Assembly (NCBI GenBank): GCA_021324445.1
Contig: JAJPJC010000322.1
Location: 32,612-96,611, forward strand
Source of the DNA: Isosphaeraceae bacterium
GTDB lineage: Bacteria > Planctomycetota > Planctomycetia > Isosphaerales > Isosphaeraceae
Length of the DNA stretch: 64,000 nt
Direction: 5' to 3'
Shown one piece after another: positions 57,958 through 64,000 of the stretch. The notes beneath the pieces are model-generated. The model worked only from the letters and a program-made list of their open reading frames with translations, did not search any database and was not told the DNA's origin. Position 1 is the stretch's first letter. Every line of letters begins with the position of its first letter. A program made the translations under genes and the position numbers.

Positions 57958-59655
57958 TCACGGCCCGACGACCGTGCTCTGGATCGCACCCGGGAGCGTC
58001 CCGCCGAGGCCGGTTTGCTGCTGCTGCTGGAATTGCAGGAGGACGCCGCCGAGCCCGGTCGGCACACCCGGCGTGGCCTGGAGGGCCGTGCCGATCTCCG
58101 TGGGGTTCAGCCCGCCGACGAGTTCCAGGCCCGAGATTTCGATGGCGAGCTTGCGCAGCGAGGTTAACGCGTCGATGTACGACCTCCTCGTCTGGTGGTA
58201 CAGATCCTCGGCATCCCGGACCCGCAGGAAGTCGAAGCCCGCCTGGCCTTGCTTGAAGCCCTGGGTCGTCAGCTCGACGTTCTCTCGGGTGCGGGGCAGG
58301 ATCTCCCGCAGGTGCTCGACCTGGTTGCGAGCGCTCTGATACTGCTGGAAGGAGGCGGCCAACTGATCAGCGAGGGCCAGTTGCAGTCGCTGGTATTCCT
58401 GCTGCTGCTGCCGCAGCGTCCCCTGGGCGTTGATGATGTTGCCCCGATTGCGGTTCCACAGGGGGATGGGGGCTGAGACCAGCGTGCTGACCTGGTTGAA
58501 GTCTTTGACGTAATCGCGCTGGATCACCACCTGGACGTTGATGTTCGGGATCATCAGGCGCTTCTGGAGCTGAACTTCGAGTTCGGCTTCCCGGATCTGG
58601 GCCGCCTGGGCGCGGACCACGGGGCTCTCCGCCAGCAGCCGATGCAAACTCTCCACCCATTCGAATTGGGGGATGCCCTCTTCCACGTCCTCGGGCAGCA
58701 CGGCCGGCGGCAACTGAGGGACGCCGACGAGGTTGGCCAGTTGCCGCCAGGCGGCCTGATGTCGCAGCCTCGCTTCCTGGAGGGAGGCGCGAACGGCACT
58801 CAGGTGGATCTCCGCCTGAAGCTCGTCGGGGCGGGACGCCTGTTTGGCCCTGAGCAACTGGCGGACTGTGCTCAGGTCGTCCGAGGCCAGCCGCTCCAGG
58901 TCCGCCGCGGTGAGCAGCGCCTGCTGCGCGCCGAGTACCTCGTAATACCTGACGCGCACGTCGTTGAGGACTCGGCCGATCTGGGCCTTCAACTGCCAGA
59001 GCCGCCATTCAATCTCGACCTTCTCCGCCCGTCCCACCACCCGGAGCTTGCCGGCCGTGACGATGTCCTGGCTGATGAAGGCGCCCTGCGTGGCGCCTTG
59101 GAACCGCGGCGAGGATGTCGATTGGACCCAGCCCGCCGTGGGGTTGGGGTAGCGAGTTAACTGCCTGAGCAGGCCCTCCTGCTGCACCACGAGGGCCTCG
59201 GCAGCCTTGATCGTGGGATTATTGCGGAGGGCGAGGCTCTCCAGTTCGGCGCGGGAGAGCGGGGCCGGGCTGGCTGAGGTTTCTGCTCCGGCTCCGCGGG
59301 CGAAGGGTTCTTCGAATCTCCCCGGGACCGGCGTTGCAAGGGGCAATGCCGGAGACCGTCCTCCCCGGCCCTGGAAGTCGACGCTCCTACCGGCCCGCTC
59401 CTCCTCAGGCGGACCGTTCGCCTGGGGCGGCAAGGCCGTGTGGACGGCCCGGCCGGGGGACATCGCTGGACCGGAGGAAGTCCTCGGCGACGCCGCCTCC
59501 CCAGGGCCGACGGATCGGGCCCCCGCGATCCTGGTGCGGCCCCGAGGCGGCGGTGAGGGAGCCACCATCGGCGTCTCGTCGGCCCGGACGGTCTGGACGC
59601 CGCCGGCCAGCGCCGTCGACCAGGCGAGGAGTACCGGGAACAGTCGCCTCCGCAT
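57958..59655 (-). CDS. Outer-membrane efflux protein (TolC/CzcC family)
   Basis: A 565-residue outer-membrane factor. Residues 1-25 form a signal peptide (RRRLFPVLLAWSTALAGGVQ). A long low-complexity, proline- and glycine-rich stretch (about 30-130) precedes the first OEP repeat (LESLALRNNPTIKAAEALVV). The coiled-coil helices carry AAWRQLANLVGVPQLPPAVL and SPVVRAQAAQIREAELEVQL; the second half repeats them with APIPLWNRNRGNIINAQGTL and YIDALTSLRKLAIEISGLEL. Trimers of this family form the exit duct of RND pumps. The ATG at 59655 has AGGAGGTGAG upstream; the frame is open further 5'. The proline-rich extension is unusual and may act in the planctomycete cell envelope. Confidence 0.92.
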   Translation of the reverse strand: MRRRLFPVLLAWSTALAGGVQTVRADETPMVAPSPPPRGRTRIAGARSVGPGEAASPRTSSGPAMSPGRAVHTALPPQANGPPEEERAGRSVDFQGRGGRSPALPLATPVPGRFEEPFARGAGAETSASPAPLSRAELESLALRNNPTIKAAEALVVQQEGLLRQLTRYPNPTAGWVQSTSSPRFQGATQGAFISQDIVTAGKLRVVGRAEKVEIEWRLWQLKAQIGRVLNDVRVRYYEVLGAQQALLTAADLERLASDDLSTVRQLLRAKQASRPDELQAEIHLSAVRASLQEARLRHQAAWRQLANLVGVPQLPPAVLPEDVEEGIPQFEWVESLHRLLAESPVVRAQAAQIREAELEVQLQKRLMIPNINVQVVIQRDYVKDFNQVSTLVSAPIPLWNRNRGNIINAQGTLRQQQQEYQRLQLALADQLAASFQQYQSARNQVEHLREILPRTRENVELTTQGFKQGQAGFDFLRVRDAEDLYHQTRRSYIDALTSLRKLAIEISGLELVGGLNPTEIGTALQATPGVPTGLGGVLLQFQQQQQTGLGGTLPGAIQSTVVGP

Positions 59656-59930
59656 GGGACTCACCTCCTGGGGTCGGCGGTTCGAGGTCGCGTCCGAACC
59701 TGCGGAACCTTCCGGAGCACATCGAGCGAGGGACGCGCATGGCGTATCTGCCCGCGGCATCGCCGCTCACACCACTCCATCGTCCGGACTCGTCCCGAGC
59801 GTGTGCGGGATCAATCGGCGGAGCTGACCGCGCTGCCCGCATGGACAGAACCTTCGGGACGCGGATTGACCCAACCGATCTGCACCGCCAGCGGGCACGT
59901 GTCGGCGAGGAACCGTCCCCGCCAGCGACC

Positions 59931-60284
59931 TCAGAACAGGAAGGTTTGCAGCCAGGCGTGGCGGATGTTCGGCGGGTTCGGTGGCCACCAGACCACTTCC
60001 CGCAACGCTTCGACCTCACCAGGAGTGGGAGGCGACCCGGCCAGGACCGGCGGTAGGTGGTGCGGGGCGATCGAGGTGAGAGGATTGGCAAGGCTGCCGC
60101 TGTGCGGCCCGGACAGGGTGCCGACCCCGGAATCGTCTCCCACGCCGCCATCCGGGATTTCGATGTTGGCCGTCTGAAGCCATTCGATCATCGAGCGGCA
60201 GAGATCGTCGGCGGCCTCCGCCTGCCGAAGCGGCGTGCCGGTCAAGGCAGCGATCAGAGTCATCAAGGCCGCGAACCGCCGCAT
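59931..60284 (-). CDS. Small secreted protein upstream of the metal efflux genes
   Basis: A 117-residue protein with a signal peptide (MRRFAALMTLIAALTGTPLR, cleavage near AEA). The mature part, about 90 residues, contains LCRSMIEWLQTANIEIPDGG, a Gly/Ser-rich loop and a C-terminal WWPPNPPNIRHAWLQTFLF. It has one cysteine and few histidines, so metal binding is not obvious. The start at 60284 has AGGAGGTG upstream; the ATG at 60302 contains that ribosome site and is rejected. The channel gene begins 275 bp downstream on the same strand, so this may be the first gene of the efflux operon, comparable in position to a periplasmic metal chaperone. Family unknown. Confidence 0.6.
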   Translation of the reverse strand: MRRFAALMTLIAALTGTPLRQAEAADDLCRSMIEWLQTANIEIPDGGVGDDSGVGTLSGPHSGSLANPLTSIAPHHLPPVLAGSPPTPGEVEALREVVWWPPNPPNIRHAWLQTFLF

Positions 60285-61007
60285 CCGGGACCACCTCCTC
60301 ATCCCCTAAGATCGGTCGAGGCGGCCGGAGAATCAAGGCAGAATCGACGCGTCCGGCCAGGATCGGGGCCGCGCGGGCCTGATTGCCCCGGGGTCGAGAC
60401 CAGGGAGCAGGTCAAACCGGCGTCACCTCATTCGCGCGTCGGTCCGACGAGACCAATGGCACCAGGTTAGGCGCAAGTCTTTGTATCAGAAAGATTCGCG
60501 CTTTCAACACCGGGATCTTCCGGGACTGAACCTGGCCGTGATTGCATACAGGCTCGTTTGCTAGCGGGGAATCCGAGGGATTCTTGATGGAGCATGTGGG
60601 AATCCGACCCAGGATCCGGGAAGCAGTGTGTCCACAAGTCTAAGCTCAATCAGGTTTTGCGCCCAAGCTAGTGCCGGTCGGACTTGGGTCGAATTCCGGA
60701 TGTAATCGAGATGACCCTGGCATCCGGGCGCGGGAGATGCGGGGAATCTGCAAGCGGGGACCGGGCATGGTCCCCGAGAGTTAGGGCCACGGGAAGTGCC
60801 CTTCAGATCCGAGTCTAAAGAAGCCATCCCTCAAACCCAGCCGTAGCGGACCGTCCCGTGGACCTCTTGTCCGATCCCGACCGACCCAGGCATCGGCCGA
60901 CCGGACCGGTCGGAATCCAGCGATCGGCCCCTCGGGCCGGATCCACACCGACCGGGCCGTAATCTGAATCGACACTCGTTCATTTTTATAAGCGAGACCA
61001 GTTCCGG
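60285..61007. other. About 720 bp without a confident gene
   Basis: Somewhat lower in G+C than the neighbours. No frame carries recognisable protein content. It lies just upstream of the integrase fragment and may be leftover DNA of the same integrated element, but nothing in it identifies a function. Confidence 0.45.
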
Positions 61008-61161
61008 CTTCGGATGACGTTCAACACCCGGCTGGCCAAGGCCGAGGTCCCATCCCAGGATCGCGCAGGAACTGATGCGGCACTCCGACATCCAACTGAC
61101 GACCAAGGTCCACACGGACTCGGGGCTGTTCGATCTGGTTACGGCGGTTGAATCCCTGCCT
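61008..61161 (+). pseudogene. C-terminal fragment of a tyrosine recombinase (integrase)
   Basis: LRMTFNTRLAKAEVPSQ is read from 61008. After one extra base near 61059 the next frame continues IAQELMRHSDIQLTTKVHTD and SGLFDLVTAVESLP to 61161. This is the end of a phage-type integrase: HxLRxTFxTRLAxAGVPxxIAQELMRHSDIxxTxKVYTD. The fragment lacks the N-terminal two thirds and contains a frameshift; the catalytic tyrosine position reads His (KVHTD) and the HxxR histidine is also lost. It lies about 145 bp from the 3' end of tRNA-Gln, a common integration site, and is clearly inactive. Confidence 0.75.
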
Positions 61162-61271
61162 ATGGTGCACCAGACTGGCGTCATCGGAAGTCAGTCTGAG
61201 TCAACGGAGGTCAACGCGGGGCAACCAGGCCGGGAGCGAAAACCGCGTCGTAACTCCCTTGGGAGCAACAA

Positions 61272-61296
61272 AAAACCCCGGTTTTCCCGGGGTTTT
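61272..61296 (-). terminator. Rho-independent terminator after tRNA-Gln
   Basis: A perfect 10-bp stem (61272-61281 with 61287-61296) around a 5-nt loop. On the transcribed minus strand it reads AAAACCCCGG-loop-CCGGGGTTTT followed by further T residues. It lies 8 nt beyond the tRNA 3' end. Confidence 0.9.
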
Positions 61297-61304
61297 CTTC
61301 GGAG

Positions 61305-61375
61305 CTGGGGATCTAGGATTCGAACCTAGACTAAGTGATCCAGAGTCACTCGTGCTACCGTTACACCAATCCCCA
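61305..61375 (-). tRNA. tRNA-Gln (anticodon CTG)
   Basis: 71 nt on the minus strand. The acceptor stem pairs TGGGGAT with ATCCCCA, with discriminator G. The D arm contains GGTGTAACGGTAGCAC. The anticodon stem AGTGA/TCACT encloses the loop CTCTGGA, giving anticodon CTG (reads CAG). The T arm is CTAGG-TTCGAAT-CCTAG. CCA is not encoded. A promoter lies upstream and a terminator downstream, so it is a single-gene unit. Confidence 0.95.
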
Positions 61376-61411
61376 AGAGAACCTGTCGCAGGAGTTCGTC
61401 CGAGTATGGCT

Positions 61412-61440
61412 ATCCTACGAACTCCCGGGATCGGTTTCAA
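61412..61440 (-). promoter_or_regulatory. Sigma-70-type promoter of tRNA-Gln
   Basis: On the minus strand TTGAAA (61440-61435), a 17-nt spacer and TAGGAT (61417-61412) match -35 and -10 elements with ideal spacing. Transcription would start near 61403, leaving a leader of about 28 nt before the tRNA. A 9-bp inverted repeat (GGAGTTCGT 61391-61399, ACGAACTCC 61417-61425) overlaps it. Confidence 0.55.
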
Positions 61441-61771
61441 GACAGACCGTGGGATTCTGGCCCGAATGTTTCCTTAACTCAACTGTCCCCCCTTTTACAG
61501 ATGTCCTCGCGAAGGGATTTGCGTAAGTCTGGTCGCCACAGGCACTTACAAATCACGTCGCCTCGCGATCAATGCATCCACAAGTCCTTGGTAGCAAACG
61601 AGTTGTGAAGAAATGTAAAGAAAGAGTCGAAAGTCTGTTCCCCCAGCCTCTCCGCCCCCGGACCGGGGCGACAGTGGGTAAAAGGCCTGGAGAGTGGTGC
61701 GTCTTCGCCCACCTGGGGCTGACGCTCCCGGCTATATTATGCCGCCCGTTTCAGGCTTTCGAAAGCAGACT
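61441..61771. other. 331 bp intergenic, no gene recognised
   Basis: Lower in G+C than its surroundings. It separates the tRNA promoter from the 3' end of the oxidoreductase gene. No protein-like frame, RNA gene or clear repeat was found. Confidence 0.45.
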
Positions 61772-62839
61772 CTACAGGCTGGGGTTGGAGAACTCCTGGA
61801 GGGGGAGGGAGACGGGGATCTGGTGGCGCGAGCTGCGGGCCACGGCTTCGGTGAACTGCATGTAGCGGACCCCCGTGGCGAAGTCGGTGCGTGTCACCAG
61901 GCGTTGCCCGCGGATGGCCTCGATGAAGTCCGCCTCGACGCGCCAGCCGTCCCGCAGTTCCTCGGGGATCGGCAGGATCCTCAACTCCGCGTCGCGCCGC
62001 TGGGCACCGCGGATCTCGTCGCGCAGCAGGTCGTAGATCAGCGTCCCCTCGCTGCCGTAGAGAGCGATCCCCATCGCGTTGTCCTGCCAGATCACGCCGC
62101 TGAGGCGATACACGCCGCACGAGCCATCTTCCTGGGTCGTGAGCACCTGGACGCTGTCCGGTGTCCCCACCCGCGCCCGCTTGCCCAGCTCCGGGTCGAA
62201 CCGCACCGGGATGATCTTCGACGCGTACGCCAGCACCCGATTCGCCGGCGCGACCCAGCGGAGCACCGTCTCGTACAAGATCCCCAGGGCCAGCATGTTG
62301 AAACCCGAGTACCGGGTCATCTGCCGCCAGCTCATCGGCGTCTCTCTGTCCGCGAGCTGATCGTTCAACCCGTGGACATGCACCTCGCGGAGCCTGCCCA
62401 GAAATCCCGAGGCGATCAGCGAGCGGAGGTAGGCATCACCGGTCAGTCCGTAGGGACTGGGGACGACCATCGCCGTCAAGCCCGGTGACTCCTTGGCTCG
62501 GTCGTGCATGCGTTGCGCCTCGCGCGCATTCATGGCCATGCGCGCCTCAGTCAGCACATGCTTGCCCGCGTCGAAGGCCGCCAGGGTCACCGGACAATGA
62601 AGATACGGCCAGGCCCCGATCACCACCGCATCCACGTCGGGATCCGTGACCAGGTCTTCCCAACTGCCGTAGACCTTGGGGATGTTGAAGTCGCGCGCCA
62701 CCCGGCGGGCGGACTCGCGGTGGTGGTTGCACACCCCCACGACCTTCACCCCGGGGATGCTCTGGAAGCCCGGCAGGTGTCGCGTTCGCGTGATCTGGCC
62801 GGCCCCGACAATCCCGATGCGAACCTCGCCCGAACTCAT
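61772..62839 (-). CDS. Gfo/Idh/MocA family NAD(P)-dependent oxidoreductase
   Basis: A 355-residue oxidoreductase. The Rossmann fold starts VRIGIVGAGQITRTRHLPGF with GAGxxxxxH, followed by VVGVCNHHRESARRVARDFN, DPDVDAVVIGAWPYLHCPVT and the HVLTEARMAMNAREAQRMHD block, where Glu of TEA takes the place of the usual EKP lysine-containing motif. That replacement (TEARMA instead of CEKPxA) is notable, as the lysine is important for catalysis in many members. The C-terminal alpha/beta substrate domain follows. The ATG at 62839 is used; the longer open frame lacks family content. Likely a sugar or inositol dehydrogenase or a relative with altered chemistry. It has no operon partner. Confidence 0.9.
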   Translation of the reverse strand: MSSGEVRIGIVGAGQITRTRHLPGFQSIPGVKVVGVCNHHRESARRVARDFNIPKVYGSWEDLVTDPDVDAVVIGAWPYLHCPVTLAAFDAGKHVLTEARMAMNAREAQRMHDRAKESPGLTAMVVPSPYGLTGDAYLRSLIASGFLGRLREVHVHGLNDQLADRETPMSWRQMTRYSGFNMLALGILYETVLRWVAPANRVLAYASKIIPVRFDPELGKRARVGTPDSVQVLTTQEDGSCGVYRLSGVIWQDNAMGIALYGSEGTLIYDLLRDEIRGAQRRDAELRILPIPEELRDGWRVEADFIEAIRGQRLVTRTDFATGVRYMQFTEAVARSSRHQIPVSLPLQEFSNPSL

Positions 62840-62989
62840 GGGTCGCCCCGCATTCGGTTTCGGTGCAATTCTCTCCGGATCGTGCTGCCTTCCTCTTTCC
62901 GAAATTCTAGACAGTGCGCCGTCGGTTAGCGACCCGAGAGCCCAGCCCACGACCCGGATTGATCCGCGCGCTGGGATCGGCGGGCCGCG

Positions 62990-63346
62990 TCAGTCGGTCT
63001 CCCAGCTCCCCTGGTGGATCGTCACCGCAGGAGGACTCGGCTCCAGGCCGGGACCGAGCTCGGCGCCACGGAGCCGCCGCCGCGGCCGCGACGGCCCATA
63101 GTCCGCGCCGGCATAGCCGCCCAGATACAACGGCTTGGTCCCCGGCCACTCATACGCCGGCCGATAGGTCACATTCGTCGCGTCCGGGGGCTCTCGCCAA
63201 CCCCAGTGCACCCCTGCTGGCGACTGGCAGGCCGGACTTGCCAACCCCAACAGACCGATCACCAGGAATCCGACCCCACGCGCCGTGGGCCGGACTCGAC
63301 CCTCCGCCGCCCGGCCGACACCACCCTCTGCCAAGGTCTCGACCAT
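62990..63346 (-). CDS. Small lipoprotein-like planctomycete protein
   Basis: A 118-residue protein. A hydrophobic segment GVGFLVIGLLGLASPAC ends in a cysteine that fits a lipobox (ASPAC), though the preceding 22 residues make the signal long. An internal start (for example GTG at the VRPT codon) would give a more usual lipoprotein signal. The mature part has ATNVTYRPAYEWPGTKPLYL and GGYAGADYGPSRPRRRLRGA, a pattern I know from short planctomycete proteins of unknown role. Its upstream neighbour is the possible surface-protein start on the other strand. Confidence 0.6.
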   Translation of the reverse strand: MVETLAEGGVGRAAEGRVRPTARGVGFLVIGLLGLASPACQSPAGVHWGWREPPDATNVTYRPAYEWPGTKPLYLGGYAGADYGPSRPRRRLRGAELGPGLEPSPPAVTIHQGSWETD

Positions 63347-63952
63347 GGGAATCGTTTCCTGCTTCTGACTGGTGTCGGATGAGAGTCACCCGAAATCGCG
63401 CCGATCCTCGGCAGACCCAGCGTCTCTGCGCCAACCCGACCTGACCCGACCGGCTCGCTCGCGGAACCGAACCTCCTTGCTGATTATCGGAGAATCGCCC
63501 CCGGCCGCTTGGTCAATTCATCGCCATCCTCACAAATCGCAACAATTCATGGATTCTTATGCAACCCACCCGGACTTGAAGGAGATTATTCGAAGTGGAT
63601 GGTCCCCGCGTGCGGCCACTCCGGGCTGACCCGCGAATCCTCCGCCAGAAAACGGAGCAAGGCAAACGGGTCCTCCTGAACACAAGACCCGGCGACCAGA
63701 AAGGCGACAGGTCTGGAGAAGGGCTCCTCCGCATTGCAAGGCTCGTCCGACGAACGAACCGAATCCTGGGAAAAATAGGCAGACTTTAGCGGTAAGTCCG
63801 TGTGGCAACAGGGCAAAAACGCCCAGGCGGCGCAAAAACTGACGAGACGAACCCAGCCGCCAAGAGAGCAGAGAGGGGCCCGACGAGTGAAACCCACGGA
63901 ACGAACTGTCATGCCCCCCGGGGGCACCCCACCCCATGAAAATGGAGTCGGC
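63347..63952. other. 606 bp divergent gap with possible structured leader
   Basis: No confident gene. Close to the right-hand start codon two short hairpins follow each other: GGGC/GCCC (63811-63824, 6-nt loop) and GGCGGC/GCCGCC (63826-63831 with 63856-63861). They might form a structured 5' leader of the gene starting at 63953. I do not match them to a known riboswitch. Confidence 0.4.
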
Positions 63953-64000
63953 ATGCGTTATCCTCGACGTCGTCCAGCCTTGGGTGTGAGGCCGTTCCTG
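63953..64000 (+). CDS. Start of a possible LEPRxLL-type surface protein, cut by window edge
   Basis: Only 16 codons are visible: MRYPRRRPALGVRPFL. GGAG lies 6 nt before the ATG. Planctomycete surface proteins often open with an arginine-rich start followed by PxLExLExRxLL, and this sequence would fit the first part of that pattern. The rest of the protein is outside the window, so the call rests on the opening alone. Confidence 0.35.
   Translation, partial: MRYPRRRPALGVRPFL

Noticed and set aside
63780..63952. A c-di-GMP (GEMM) riboswitch before the right-hand gene
   Set aside because: CAGGGCAAAAACG resembles the GEMM opening, but the GNRA tetraloop, its receptor and the second conserved stem do not follow.

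Overview
The window is high-GC (roughly two thirds G+C by eye) bacterial chromosome, most likely from the phylum Planctomycetota, family Isosphaeraceae or a close relative. The markers are typical of that group: DUF1549/DUF1553 and DUF1501 protein pairs, a DUF1800/DUF1501 pair, a DUF1559 pilin-like protein with an H-X9-DG motif, a PEP-CTERM protein, sulfatases, a Ser/Thr kinase fused to WD40 repeats beside an ECF sigma factor, and several small proteins I have seen only in planctomycetes. No plasmid, phage or conjugation genes, no CRISPR array and no rRNA are visible.

Layout. 1-10.1 kb: start of a secreted GH2 glycosidase, a membrane protein, the DUF1549-DUF1501 pair, a broken VapC-type toxin with an intact small partner, an arylsulfotransferase with an inserted Spy-like segment, and a DUF1559 pilin-like protein with a lipoprotein. 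10.4-20 kb: LysR regulator, PEP-CTERM protein, CobA-HemD fusion, three consecutive Hsp20 genes, a BlaI/M56 sensor pair and a uracil-DNA glycosylase. 20-28.8 kb: citramalate synthase, a DinB protein, an overlapping pair of unknown small genes, valS, a DEAD-box helicase and two small planctomycete proteins. 28.8-37.5 kb: a minus-strand set (455-aa anchored protein, duplicated DUF5678-like protein, retropepsin-like protein, GGQ release-factor-like protein), then a translationally coupled plus-strand operon for membrane glycosylation and a coupled phosphoribosyltransferase/hydrolase pair. 37.7-45 kb: a double sulfatase coupled to an amino-acid permease, a HigBA toxin-antitoxin pair, an SDR remnant and a frameshifted DUF1501 gene. 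45-60.3 kb: DUF1800, a regulatory-repeat secreted protein, the kinase-WD40/ECF-sigma pair and a heavy-metal RND tripartite efflux operon. 60.3-64 kb: a dead integrase fragment beside tRNA-Gln, a Gfo/Idh/MocA oxidoreductase, a small lipoprotein and the first codons of a possible LEPRxLL-type surface protein.

Together the region mixes housekeeping genes (valS, cimA, cobA-hemD, tRNA-Gln) with the secreted, surface and signalling repertoire usual for planctomycetes. Decay is visible in four places: a frameshifted toxin, a frameshifted DUF1501 gene, an SDR tail and an integrase tail. At least three kinds of short intergenic inverted repeat are present: a GTCAGGCTGAAGCCTGAC palindrome in three copies, a CACCGCAGAG element, and a TTGTCCGTTGTCC element lying across the shared 5' ends of two divergent genes. 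Coordinates and reading frames were checked by hand; family assignments rest on motif recognition without database searches.
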